Shown here piece after piece: positions 50,420-58,534 of a DNA stretch of 64,000 bases. Source of the stretch: Duganella sp. CF458 (GTDB lineage: Bacteria; Pseudomonadota; Gammaproteobacteria; Burkholderiales; Burkholderiaceae_D). The notes beneath the pieces were generated by a model. The model saw only the letters and a list, made by a program, of their open reading frames with translations, was not told the DNA's origin and searched no databases. The translations under genes and the position numbers were made by a program. The stretch spans positions 1-64,000 of the forward strand of contig NZ_FOOF01000013.1 of the NCBI RefSeq assembly GCF_900113115.1, read 5' to 3'. The first letter of the stretch is position 1. Every line of letters begins with the position of its first letter.

Positions 50420-52435
50420 ATGCGCCAACCATCCCTGCTTCTCCTGCTCGCCGCCGTAATCCATCCAGTGCAAGCCGCCGCGGTCCTGCGCCAGCCGCCA
50501 GCCGGTTTTGACGCCTTCGTCGGCAGCGAAATGGCTGCGCGCAGGATTCCCGGATTGTCGATCGGTTATGCGCAGGACGGCATCACCTGGGCCAGGGGGT
50601 ATGGCTTTGCCGACCTGGAAAACCAGGTGCCCGCACGGGCTGATTCCAGCTATCGCCTGGCATCGGTGACCAAACCGATGACCGCCACCGCGGTCATGCG
50701 CCTGGTTGAACAAGGCAAGATCGAACTTGACGCGGAAGTGCAGGCCTATGTCCCCTACTTTCCACGCAAGCCTTATCCGATTACGGTGCGCCAACTCCTC
50801 GGGCACTTGGGCGGCATCAATGCTTATGTCAATCCGGCGGCAGAGCAGCATTTCAAGGAGCGCAAGGATACGCGGCAATCGCTGGCGGTATTCCAGGATT
50901 TCGATCTGGTGGCCGAACCCGGCACCCGGTTCCGCTATACCAGCTATGGCTACAACCTGCTGGGCGCGGTGATCGAAGGCGCTTCCGGCCAAAGCTATGG
51001 GGACTACATGCGTTCGGCGATCTGGGGGCCGCTGGGCATGGCATCAACCCGGCTCGACGATCCGCTGGCACTGATCCCGCACCGGGTGCGCGGCTACCAG
51101 CTTATCGGCCCGCAACTCCAGCACTCGGAGTTCATCGACATCAGCAGCCGCTTCTCGGCTGGAGGCGCCCGTTCCAGCGTCGCCGACATGCTTCGTTTCG
51201 GGCAAGGAGTCAGCCAGGGACGCATGCTGTCCCCCGCCAGCCTCGCCATGATGGGAACCTCGATGACGACCAGGGGCGGCGAGACGACTGGTTATGGAAT
51301 GGGCTGGCAAACGTACCCAGTCGACGGCAAGTTCGTGATTTCGCACGATGGCATGCAACCGGAAACATCCACCTACCTTTTCGTGTTCCCTTCGCGCCGG
51401 CTAAGCATCGCTGTCGCGGCCAATTTGCAGCGGATCGACCTGACTGCCTTTGCCGCCCGCCTGTTCGAAAGTGTCACCGGCGAGGCCTGGCAGCTGACCC
51501 CTTATATCCGGCAGCCGGCCCACCGTCCTTACTACAGGGCGATGCAGGCACTTTATAATGAAGGCCGCAGCCATGCCGAAGCCGGGCGCCCCCCGATCAG
51601 TGGCGATGCAGTGGCAATCAGCATGGCTTTCGCCGCCATCAATGACAATGCAGCTGCGGCCACCGTATCGCAACTGCGCCTTGCCGGCAGCACGATGGCG
51701 CAGGCGCTCGCAAGGAGCGGGATGAAGCTGCAAAGCTATTCCAACATCGGGGCCATCGGATTCGCCCGGGACTACATCGCACTCTATCGCCGCAGCGCGG
51801 CCATCCCGCAAGGACAGCGCTTTTCGCAGTCCATCGAACAGGCGGTAGCAGCCTTGCACCCCGACTGGTCCCGCAACGTCCGGTTCGCGCCGCGCGTGCC
51901 GGAAAGCGCCGCCGCCATCGCCACCCTACGCAGCGAAATGCAGAAGTATCGTGGCGCGCAGGCCTATCCCGACTACACGGCACAACTGCGCGAAGGGGCT
52001 TTCCGCCTGCTGGGCCAGGGCCGGAAAATCCTGGCCATGCAGGCGGCCCAACTGGCCGTTGAGGCCTATGGCGACACGCAAGCCGCACAATCCTTGTTCG
52101 GCATGACAGCAATTCTCAGCGGAAATCGGGAAGCTGGCGAACGAGCGCTGCGCGCGGCGCTGTCAATTGAAGCGGGCGGCAGCGCAAGCGCCAGTGCCCT
52201 CAACGCACTTTGCTACGAAATTGCCGCCAGGGGCGTCGATGCGATCCCCTTGCTGTTAAGCGCCGTTGAATTGCACCCGCGCGACGCCAATTTGCGCGAC
52301 ACGCTTGGTGAGTTCTATGCCAGGGCTGGCGCGGATGATCAGGCCGTGCTGGCCTACCGGCAGGCGCTTGCGCTTGATCCACAGTATCCAAATGCCGCTG
52401 CCGCCCGGCAGGTCGTAGATAAGTCGGGCCGATAG
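50420..52435 (+). CDS. Beta-lactamase-fold serine hydrolase with TPR tail
   Basis: A 671-aa exported protein. Signal peptide about 1-20; class C beta-lactamase/esterase domain about 25-375 with SVTK (nucleophile Ser and Lys), YGYN as the Tyr-x-Asn motif and HDG in place of the usual KTG/HTG. A helical region with TPR-like repeats (about 540-671, RDTLGEFYARAGADDQAVLAYRQALALDP) ends the protein. Such proteins act as peptidases, esterases or cell-wall enzymes more often than as antibiotic resistance enzymes. It is 133 nt from the divergent kinase, so co-regulation is plausible. Confidence 0.88.
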   Translation: MRQPSLLLLLAAVIHPVQAAAVLRQPPAGFDAFVGSEMAARRIPGLSIGYAQDGITWARGYGFADLENQVPARADSSYRLASVTKPMTATAVMRLVEQGKIELDAEVQAYVPYFPRKPYPITVRQLLGHLGGINAYVNPAAEQHFKERKDTRQSLAVFQDFDLVAEPGTRFRYTSYGYNLLGAVIEGASGQSYGDYMRSAIWGPLGMASTRLDDPLALIPHRVRGYQLIGPQLQHSEFIDISSRFSAGGARSSVADMLRFGQGVSQGRMLSPASLAMMGTSMTTRGGETTGYGMGWQTYPVDGKFVISHDGMQPETSTYLFVFPSRRLSIAVAANLQRIDLTAFAARLFESVTGEAWQLTPYIRQPAHRPYYRAMQALYNEGRSHAEAGRPPISGDAVAISMAFAAINDNAAAATVSQLRLAGSTMAQALARSGMKLQSYSNIGAIGFARDYIALYRRSAAIPQGQRFSQSIEQAVAALHPDWSRNVRFAPRVPESAAAIATLRSEMQKYRGAQAYPDYTAQLREGAFRLLGQGRKILAMQAAQLAVEAYGDTQAAQSLFGMTAILSGNREAGERALRAALSIEAGGSASASALNALCYEIAARGVDAIPLLLSAVELHPRDANLRDTLGEFYARAGADDQAVLAYRQALALDPQYPNAAAARQVVDKSGR

Positions 52436-52481
52436 AACAGGGCGCAGCAGAAAGGCGGATCGCCCCTCCTGCGCGGCAAAG

Positions 52482-52514
52482 AAAAAACCCCGCCTCCTTG
52501 CGGATGGCGGGGTC
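52482..52514 (-). terminator. Terminator of icd
   Basis: ACCCCGCC (52487-52494) pairs with GGCGGGGT (52506-52513), and on the minus strand the stem is followed by six T residues. It lies 21 nt after the icd stop. Confidence 0.85.
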
Positions 52515-52534
52515 TTGCTTAAAGCGGACTTGCT

Positions 52535-53788
52535 TTACATCTGCTCGATCATGACGTCGCCGAAGCCGGAGCACGACACCTGGGTCGCGCCTTCCATCAG
52601 GCGGGCGAAGTCGTAGGTGACTTTCTTGGAGGTGATCGCCTTCTCCATCGAGGAGATGATCAGGTCGGCCGCCTCGGTCCAGCCCATGTGGCGCAGCATC
52701 ATTTCAGCGGACAGGATCAGCGAACCTGGGTTCACATAATCCTTGCCTGCGTACTTGGGCGCGGTGCCATGGGTCGCTTCGAACATGGCCACGGAGTCCG
52801 ACAGGTTGGCGCCCGGAGCGATACCGATGCCGCCCACTTGTGCCGCCAGCGCGTCAGAGATGTAGTCGCCGTTCAGGTTCAAGGTGGCGATCACCGAGTA
52901 TTCCGCCGGGCGCAGCAGGATCTGCTGCAGGAACGCATCGGCGATCGAATCCTTGACCGTGATCTCGCGGCCGGTCTTGGGATTCTTGAACTTGCACCAT
53001 GGGCCGCCGTCGATCAGTTCAGCACCGAATTCCTTTTGCGCCAGCGCATAGGCCCAGTCACGGAAGCCACCTTCGGTGTACTTCATGATATTGCCCTTGT
53101 GGACGATGGTCACGGACGGCTTGTCGTTGTCGATCGCGTACTGGATCGCCTTGCGCACCAGGCGCTCGGTGCCTTCGATCGACACCGGTTTGATGCCGAT
53201 GCCCGACGTTTCAGGGAAGCGGATCTTCTTCACGCCCATTTCCTTGGTCAGGAAATCGATGATCTTCCTGGCGCCTTCGGTGCCTTGCTGGTATTCGATA
53301 CCGGCGTAGATGTCTTCCGAGTTTTCGCGGAAGATCACCATATCGGTCTTCTCAGGCTCGCGCACCGGCGAAGGCACGCCTTTGAAATAGCGTACAGGAC
53401 GCAGGCAGACGTACAGGTCCAGCTCCTGGCGCAGGGCCACGTTCAGGGAACGGATGCCGCCGCCGACCGGGGTGGTCAGCGGGCCCTTGATCGACACGAC
53501 ATATTCCTTCAGTACCTTCAGGGTTTCTTCCGGCAGCCACACGTCCGGGCCGTAGACCTTGGTCGATTTCTCGCCGGCGAAGATCTCCATCCAGCTGATC
53601 TTGCGCTTGCCGCCGTAGGACTTGGCTACCGCCGCGTCGACCACCTTGATCATCACCGGGGTGATGTCCACGCCGGTGCCGTCGCCTTCCAGGTATGGAA
53701 TGATCGGGGTGTCAGGCACGGTCAGGGAAAAATCGGCGTTGACGGTGATTTTCTGGCCGTCGGCAGGTACTTTGATATGTTGGTACAT
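52535..53788 (-). CDS. icd: NADP-dependent isocitrate dehydrogenase
   Basis: TCA-cycle enzyme making 2-oxoglutarate, 417 aa. Substrate-binding GGGIRSLNVALRQELD contains the Ser that AceK phosphorylates in enterics; FRENSEDIYAGIE, the YSVIATLNLNGDYISDA metal site and the NADP loop ATHGTAPKYAGKD are present. The E. coli-type length and residues indicate the NADP enzyme. GGAGAAC precedes the ATG at 53788; the longer frame is unlikely. The divergent gene rluE begins 102 nt away. Confidence 0.96.
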   Translation of the reverse strand: MYQHIKVPADGQKITVNADFSLTVPDTPIIPYLEGDGTGVDITPVMIKVVDAAVAKSYGGKRKISWMEIFAGEKSTKVYGPDVWLPEETLKVLKEYVVSIKGPLTTPVGGGIRSLNVALRQELDLYVCLRPVRYFKGVPSPVREPEKTDMVIFRENSEDIYAGIEYQQGTEGARKIIDFLTKEMGVKKIRFPETSGIGIKPVSIEGTERLVRKAIQYAIDNDKPSVTIVHKGNIMKYTEGGFRDWAYALAQKEFGAELIDGGPWCKFKNPKTGREITVKDSIADAFLQQILLRPAEYSVIATLNLNGDYISDALAAQVGGIGIAPGANLSDSVAMFEATHGTAPKYAGKDYVNPGSLILSAEMMLRHMGWTEAADLIISSMEKAITSKKVTYDFARLMEGATQVSCSGFGDVMIEQM

Positions 53789-53890
53789 CGTGTTCTCCGA
53801 AGAAGGGTTTTGGCAGTCTTCTATAAGACATAAGACACTGGCGTTCCACATTATGCACCAGTATTTTACTGGGCGCTATACTACCGACCT

Positions 53891-54454
53891 ATGCCTCTGA
53901 TACTTTTTAATAAACCTTTTCAGGTATTGTGCCAGTTTTCCCCCTCCGGAGATAAGGAAACGCTGGCCGACTACGTCAAGACGCCGAACGTCTACCCCGC
54001 CGGCCGCCTCGACTATGACAGCGAGGGTTTGATGCTGATGACCGACGACGGCAAGCTGCAGCACAAGATCGCCCACCCGGACCGCAAGGAAGCCAAGACC
54101 TACCTGGTGCAGGTGGAAGGCGTGCCCGATGCGGGGGCCATGGCGCGGCTGCAGGCGCCGCTCGACCTGGGCGACTTCACCACCCTGCCCTGCCAGGCAG
54201 TCCGCATCACCGAACCGGGCTGGCTGTGGCCGCGCAATCCGCCGATCCGCCAACGCGCCGGCCAACCCACCTCCTGGCTGGCAATTACCCTGCAAGAGGG
54301 CAAGAACCGCCAGGTGCGCCGCATGACCGCGGCCATCGGCCACCCTACGCTGCGCCTGGTGCGCTCAGCCATTGGCGGCATCTCGCTGGCCAGCCACCCG
54401 CTGATGCCGGGCGAGTCGATGGAAGTCTCGCCGGACGACCTGAGCTCGCGCTGA
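53891..54454 (+). CDS. rluE: 23S rRNA pseudouridine synthase RluE-type
   Basis: RsuA-family pseudouridine synthase, 187 aa, with catalytic Asp in AGRLDYDSEGL, KTYLVQVEGV, and EGKNRQVRRMTAAIGHPTLRLVR. It lacks the N-terminal S4 domain of RsuA/RluB, which together with the FNKPFQVLCQFSP start points to RluE (modifies helix 90 region U2457 in E. coli). No operon partner. Divergent from icd. Confidence 0.92.
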   Translation: MPLILFNKPFQVLCQFSPSGDKETLADYVKTPNVYPAGRLDYDSEGLMLMTDDGKLQHKIAHPDRKEAKTYLVQVEGVPDAGAMARLQAPLDLGDFTTLPCQAVRITEPGWLWPRNPPIRQRAGQPTSWLAITLQEGKNRQVRRMTAAIGHPTLRLVRSAIGGISLASHPLMPGESMEVSPDDLSSR

Positions 54455-54492
54455 ATAAGTCAACCAGGCAAGTTCCAGCAGCGTTGATGAAT

Positions 54493-54510
54493 CAGGTTCA
54501 CATGAACCTG
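54493..54510. promoter_or_regulatory. Perfect palindrome upstream of the Ala/Ser-rich gene
   Basis: CAGGTTCACATGAACCTG (8-bp arms, 2-nt centre) with an imperfect GATG/CATC extension lies 24 nt before the ATG at 54535. It may be a regulator site or an mRNA hairpin next to the ribosome binding site AAAGGAG (54521-54527). Confidence 0.45.
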
Positions 54511-54534
54511 CATCCACTATAAAAGGAGTTCGTC

Positions 54535-54819
54535 ATGTCTAAGACTACTGTCGTGCTGCTGGCCTCCCTGCTTTCCCTCTCCGCCTTCGCTGCTGACCAC
54601 CACATGAAAGGCTCGGCATCGGCTTCCGCCGCTTCCATGGCGTCGGCAGCGCCGATGGCTTCCGCCTCCATGGCCGCATCGGCCGCAGCTTCGGACGCGG
54701 CCTCCGCCAAAAAATCAGCCAAGAAAGCCAAGAAAGCCGCTTCTGCCGCTGCTTCGGCCGCCGCATCGGCAGCCTCATCCGCTTCCATGGCCGCTTCCAT
54801 GGCTGCCTCAATGAAGTAG
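54535..54819 (+). CDS. Exported Ala/Ser/Met-rich low-complexity peptide
   Basis: A 94-aa protein with a clear signal peptide (MSKTTVVLLASLLSLSAFAA). The mature 74 residues consist almost only of Ala, Ser, Met and Lys: ASAASMASAAP, then a Lys patch KKSAKKAKKAAS, then Ala/Ser again. It resembles the charge pattern of histone H1 tails or Asr-like acid-shock proteins, but no family is recognised. AAAGGAG upstream gives a strong ribosome site. Monocistronic, ended by a shared hairpin. Confidence 0.75.
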   Translation: MSKTTVVLLASLLSLSAFAADHHMKGSASASAASMASAAPMASASMAASAAASDAASAKKSAKKAKKAASAAASAAASAASSASMAASMAASMK

Positions 54820-54830
54820 GCACAAAGCGA

Positions 54831-54864
54831 AAAACCCGCTATGGCGCAATGCCATGCGGGTTAT
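54831..54864. terminator. Bidirectional terminator between the Ala/Ser-rich gene and rpsT
   Basis: CCCGC (54835-54839) pairs with GCGGG (54856-54860) and ATGGC (54841-54845) with GCCAT (54851-54855). On the minus strand it is followed by five T residues and suits rpsT; it can also serve the plus-strand gene. Confidence 0.75.
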
Positions 54865-54907
54865 TCCGGTACACCTGTTTGGCGGCTAATGCCGCCAGCA
54901 CACGAAC

Positions 54908-55174
54908 TTAGGCGGACAGTGCCTTCAGGGCAGCTGCCAGACGGCTCTTGTGGCGAGCTGCCTTGTTCTTGTGGATGATTTTCTTGTCAGCGATCGAGTC
55001 GATGGTCGACACGGAAGCTTGGAAGATGGTGGTAGCAGCAGCTTTGTCGCCAGCCTGGATAGCCTTGCGCACAGCTTTGATAGCGGTACGCAGGGTCGAA
55101 CGCTGAGCGGAGTTGTGAGCGTTTTGCTTAACTGCTTGACGAGCGCGTTTGCGCGCTTGTGCGGTATTTGCCAT
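54908..55174 (-). CDS. rpsT: 30S ribosomal protein S20
   Basis: An 88-aa basic helical protein of the small subunit. ANTAQARKRARQAVKQNAHN is the characteristic N-terminus, followed by LRTAIKAVRKAI and KNKAARHKSRLAAALKAL. Standard length. It is divergent from murJ, as is usual in betaproteobacteria, with a 172-nt gap. Confidence 0.97.
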   Translation of the reverse strand: MANTAQARKRARQAVKQNAHNSAQRSTLRTAIKAVRKAIQAGDKAAATTIFQASVSTIDSIADKKIIHKNKAARHKSRLAAALKALSA

Positions 55175-55346
55175 TTGAGAATCCTAATTCGTTGTCAAAG
55201 TTCGTTTGCAAACAATAGCGTTTGCCAAACCGGTGCGGTGTTTTCAGAGCCGGCTGAACGTCGCTGCCTGCCTTACTGAATTCTGTACAGCCTTAAATTA
55301 TAACGGGGTTTTGCTGCCAGGGCAATTCAAAATATAATCGCCCTCC

Positions 55347-56897
55347 ATGAACTTGCTCAAAACCCTCGCTGCTATTTCCAGCATGACAATGCTGTCCCGT
55401 ATTACGGGACTCCTGCGCGACATCCTGTTTGCCCGCGCGTTTGGCGCCGGCGGATTGACCGACGCCTTCTACATTGCCTTCCGCATCCCCAACCTGCTGC
55501 GCCGGCTGTTTGCCGAAGGCGCGTTTTCGCAGGCATTTGTGCCAATGTTGGCAGAATACAAAGGCAAGCAAGGCGAGGACGCTACCCGCACCCTGATCGA
55601 CCATGTGGCGACCGTGCTGGTCTGGGCCACCCTGCTCACCAGCGCAGTCGGTATTATAGGCGCTCCCCTGTTCGTCTACCTGATTGGTTCGGGCCTGAGC
55701 AAAGACCCCGAATCCTTTGACGCGGCGGTATGGATGACGCGCCTGATGTTCCCCTACATCGCCTGCATGTCCTTCGTCGCGCTCTCCAGCGGCGTGTTGA
55801 ATACCTGGCGCCACTTCAAGATCCCGGCCTTCACGCCGGTCCTGCTCAATCTCTCCTTTATCGGCGCCGCCCTGTTCCTCGCGCCGCACTTGAAGCAGCC
55901 GGTGTATGCGATGGCGATTGCCGTCATGGTGGGCGGCATCCTGCAGGTCGTGATCCAGGTGCCTTCGCTGGTGAAGATCGGCATGCTGCCGCGCCTGTCC
56001 TGGAACCCGCGCTCCGGCCTGTCCGATCCGGGCGTGCGCCGCGTGTTGAAGAATATGGGGCCGGCCGTGTTTGCGGTCTCGGTGGCGCAAATCAGCCTGA
56101 TGATCAACACCACTTACGCCTCCTGGCTGGAGGAAGGCAGTGTCTCCTGGCTGACTTTTGCTGACCGCCTGATGGAGTTTCCGAATGCCCTGCTGGGCGT
56201 GGCCCTCGGCACCATCCTGCTGCCCAGCCTGTCCAAGGCCAGCCAGGAGCAGGACCACGCCGAGTACTCTTCCCTGCTCGATTGGGGTTTGCGCCTGACC
56301 TTCCTGCTCGCGCTGCCGGCTGCCGTCGGCATCGCCGTGCTCTCGCTGCCGCTGATCGCGACCTTGTTCCATCACGGCGAATTTTCGGATAAGGCGGCGA
56401 TCATGTCGGCACAGCCGCTGCTGGCATATGCGGTCGGCCTGATCGGCATCATCCTCGTCAAGTCGCTGACGCCGGCTTTCTATGCCCGCCAGGACGTGCG
56501 CACACCGGTGCGCATCGGCCTGTTCGTGCTGGTGGCCACCCAGCTCATGAACCTGGCCTTCGTGCCGGCGTTCCACGTAGCCGGCCTGGCGCTGTCGATC
56601 AGCGTTGCCGCCCTGCTGAATGCCGCCCTGCTGTTCCGCGGCCTGCGCCGGAAAGGCATCTACGCGCCGCAGGCGGGATGGTCGAAGTTCTTCGTCAAGC
56701 TGGTGGTGGCGGTCGTGCTGATGGGTGTTGCGGGCTGGTTCGGTGCGCAGCAGTTCGACTGGCTCGGTATGCGCCATCATTCGATCCTGCGCGCCGGCGC
56801 CCTGTTCCTGGTGATCGGCGGCTGCGTGCTGGTCTACTTCGGCACTTTGTTCGCGCTCGGCTTCCGCCTGCGCGACTTCAAGCGCCGCGCCAAATAA
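55347..56897 (+). CDS. murJ: Lipid II flippase MurJ
   Basis: MOP-superfamily membrane protein moving lipid II across the inner membrane for peptidoglycan synthesis, 516 aa, about 14 helices. The N-terminal LLKTLAAISSMTMLSRITGLLRD, FGAGGLTDAFYIAFRIPNLLRR and FAEGAFSQAFVPMLAEY are the MviN signature, including the cavity Arg residues. Essential in most bacteria. No operon partner; a weak GGCC hairpin follows the stop. Confidence 0.97.
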   Translation: MNLLKTLAAISSMTMLSRITGLLRDILFARAFGAGGLTDAFYIAFRIPNLLRRLFAEGAFSQAFVPMLAEYKGKQGEDATRTLIDHVATVLVWATLLTSAVGIIGAPLFVYLIGSGLSKDPESFDAAVWMTRLMFPYIACMSFVALSSGVLNTWRHFKIPAFTPVLLNLSFIGAALFLAPHLKQPVYAMAIAVMVGGILQVVIQVPSLVKIGMLPRLSWNPRSGLSDPGVRRVLKNMGPAVFAVSVAQISLMINTTYASWLEEGSVSWLTFADRLMEFPNALLGVALGTILLPSLSKASQEQDHAEYSSLLDWGLRLTFLLALPAAVGIAVLSLPLIATLFHHGEFSDKAAIMSAQPLLAYAVGLIGIILVKSLTPAFYARQDVRTPVRIGLFVLVATQLMNLAFVPAFHVAGLALSISVAALLNAALLFRGLRRKGIYAPQAGWSKFFVKLVVAVVLMGVAGWFGAQQFDWLGMRHHSILRAGALFLVIGGCVLVYFGTLFALGFRLRDFKRRAK

Positions 56898-56909
56898 GGC
56901 CGCAGGGCC

Positions 56910-57728
56910 TCAACGGCGCGGCGGCGGCGGGGGCGGCTCTTCCTGCGGCTGGTCGCCGGACTGTTCCGGCGGCGGCTCCTGCGGTTCCTGCGGTGGTTCC
57001 TGCGGCGGCTCTTGCGGTGGCTCTTGAGGTGGCTCTTGACGTGGTTCAGGCGGTTCAGCCGGTTGCGGCGGCTCTTGCGGCGTACCCGGCTTGCTGCCTG
57101 GCTGTGTGCCGTTCAAGCCGTCAGGCTGGGTGCCGGTCACGCCAGTCATCGGGCTGCCGGGCTGCATGCCCGAACCCGGCTTGGCCGGTTGCCCCGGCTG
57201 CTGGCCCGGCTGCTGGCCATCAGCGCCCTTGGCGCCCATAATCTGCACGCCTTCGCCGCTGAACTTCCAGTCGGCCAGGCTGGTTTTGCCCTCAAAGGCC
57301 ACGAAACGCGGTGGAAAATTGCCGATCTTGATCGGCGCCGCTTTCGACAGGCTGTAAATGGCCAGGATGCCGCCGTTCTCGTTGGCCTTCACCAGCCCCC
57401 ACTCCGCCTTGCCCGTCATCGGATCGACATAAACGCGACGCAAGTGGCGGCGCAATTGCGGGAAGCGCGGGTCTTTCAGGAGTTCGGCAAACGACTTCGG
57501 ATAATTGGGCTGTCCCTCGGGCGTGGCAGCGGCATAGCTGGCCAGGGCACTGCTGTACTCCATGCCGATATCGAGCAGCGCCTGTTCAGCGGCCACACGC
57601 TGCATGGTGGTGCCAAGGCGCAGCGACGTGGCGCCTACCAGGCCGATAATCGCCACCAGGATCACCACGCTGACGTAGGTGAACCCGTGCTGCTTACCAC
57701 TCCGAATAAGGCTTGCCGCTGCGGTCAT
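56910..57728 (-). CDS. Pseudopilin-like protein with Pro/Gln/Glu-rich tail, no Glu5
   Basis: A 272-aa protein with a prepilin-type N-terminus: short basic leader, G|FTYVSVVILVAIIG with the cleavage Gly at residue 15. Position +5 is Ser, not the usual Glu. A globular part follows (about 40-165, with TTMQRVAAEQALLD and VYVDPMTGKAEWGLV). The last 100 residues are Gly/Gln/Pro then Pro/Glu/Gln repeats (EPPQEPPQEPPQ). Lack of Glu5 is characteristic of the tip pseudopilin GspK/PilX-type. Start at 57728 overlaps the previous pseudopilin by 35 nt. Last gene of the operon. Confidence 0.8.
   Translation of the reverse strand: MTAAASLIRSGKQHGFTYVSVVILVAIIGLVGATSLRLGTTMQRVAAEQALLDIGMEYSSALASYAAATPEGQPNYPKSFAELLKDPRFPQLRRHLRRVYVDPMTGKAEWGLVKANENGGILAIYSLSKAAPIKIGNFPPRFVAFEGKTSLADWKFSGEGVQIMGAKGADGQQPGQQPGQPAKPGSGMQPGSPMTGVTGTQPDGLNGTQPGSKPGTPQEPPQPAEPPEPRQEPPQEPPQEPPQEPPQEPQEPPPEQSGDQPQEEPPPPPPRR
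56972..57040 (-). repeat. Short Pro-coding tandem repeats in the pseudopilin tail
   Basis: About six imperfect 12-bp units (GGTGGCTCTTGC type on the plus strand) encode the Glu-Pro-Pro-Gln repeats. Boundaries are approximate. Copy number could vary between strains without frameshift. Confidence 0.65.
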
Positions 57729-58068
57729 TGCCGGGCGCTCCGCTCTTGATGTCTGCCACGCCGCCTTTGCCCACGTCGTCCGGCGGCACGATGGTCCAGC
57801 TATCGCTCTTTTCCGTGATCGGGTCGATCGGCAGCGCGCGCAGGTACTTCTTTTCCACCAGTTGCTCAAGGCTGTCCGGGAAGCGCCCCGTATCGCCGTA
57901 GTACTGGTCGATGATGGCGCGCGTGCTGCGCAGGTTATCGCCAAGGATGGTTTCCTTGGTCTTGTCCACGCTCGGGAAATAGCGCGGCACGGCCAGCGTC
58001 AGCAGCAAGGCGATAATGCCCAGCACCACCAGCAGTTCGATCAGCGTGAAACCCTTCTTGTTCACCAT
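57694..58068 (-). CDS. GspG-type major pseudopilin
   Basis: A 124-aa type II secretion pseudopilin. The class III signal KKG|FTLIELLVVLGIIALL has Glu5, and the globular part has YYGDTGRFPDSLEQLVEK and LPIDPITEKSDSW, as in GspG. It overlaps both neighbours (7 nt with the upstream pseudopilin, 35 nt with the downstream one). It needs a prepilin peptidase not in the window. Confidence 0.9.
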   Translation of the reverse strand: MVNKKGFTLIELLVVLGIIALLLTLAVPRYFPSVDKTKETILGDNLRSTRAIIDQYYGDTGRFPDSLEQLVEKKYLRALPIDPITEKSDSWTIVPPDDVGKGGVADIKSGAPGNDRSGKPYSEW

Positions 58069-58532
58069 TTCTTGTAAGGCACGCCGTTCAGGCCTACCTG
58101 CTCCGAAGTCGAATACACGTCATAAACATCCTCGCCTTCGCGCGGATCGTCGGCGTCGCTGGCGTAGCTGCGCTTGCCCCAGCCCTGGCCGTTGCTGGCA
58201 TTGGCGTCGGAATTGAAGGGGTCGCGCGGGATGCGGCGCAGGAAGTAGATCTTGGCCCGCTTCGGACTGCGCACGTCGACCACGCCTTCCACCAGCAGCT
58301 CCAGCGTGCGCGGGTAACCGTTGCCGGTGATGGACTTGGCGATGCGGCCTTCATCGTAGGCGGTCTTGTAGTCGTCCAGTGCCTTGCGGATCACGTGCAG
58401 CGCGCTGCGCAGCTCCTGCTCGTTGCGGCGCTGGACCACGGTCTGCCCGACCGGGATCGCCAGCGCGGCGAGCAGGCCCAGGATGGCCAGCGTCACCAGC
58501 AGTTCGATCAGGGTGAATCCGCGCGCGCGCAT
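58062..58532 (-). CDS. GspG/H-type pseudopilin
   Basis: A 156-aa pseudopilin, RARG|FTLIELLVTLAILGLL with Glu5, then a long amphipathic helix (QRRNEQELRSALHVIRKALDDY) and a GspG-like globular domain with FLRRIPRDPF and a final VGLNGVPYKKW. A second, longer relative of the following gene. It is 2 nt after the secretin gene and overlaps the next by 7 nt. Confidence 0.9.
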   Translation of the reverse strand: MRARGFTLIELLVTLAILGLLAALAIPVGQTVVQRRNEQELRSALHVIRKALDDYKTAYDEGRIAKSITGNGYPRTLELLVEGVVDVRSPKRAKIYFLRRIPRDPFNSDANASNGQGWGKRSYASDADDPREGEDVYDVYSTSEQVGLNGVPYKKW

Positions 58533-58534
58533 GT

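Noticed and set aside
50420..52435. Antibiotic-resistance beta-lactamase
   Set aside because: The SxxK and YxN motifs fit the whole serine hydrolase superfamily. The TPR tail and HDG motif suggest a different role, so no resistance call is made.
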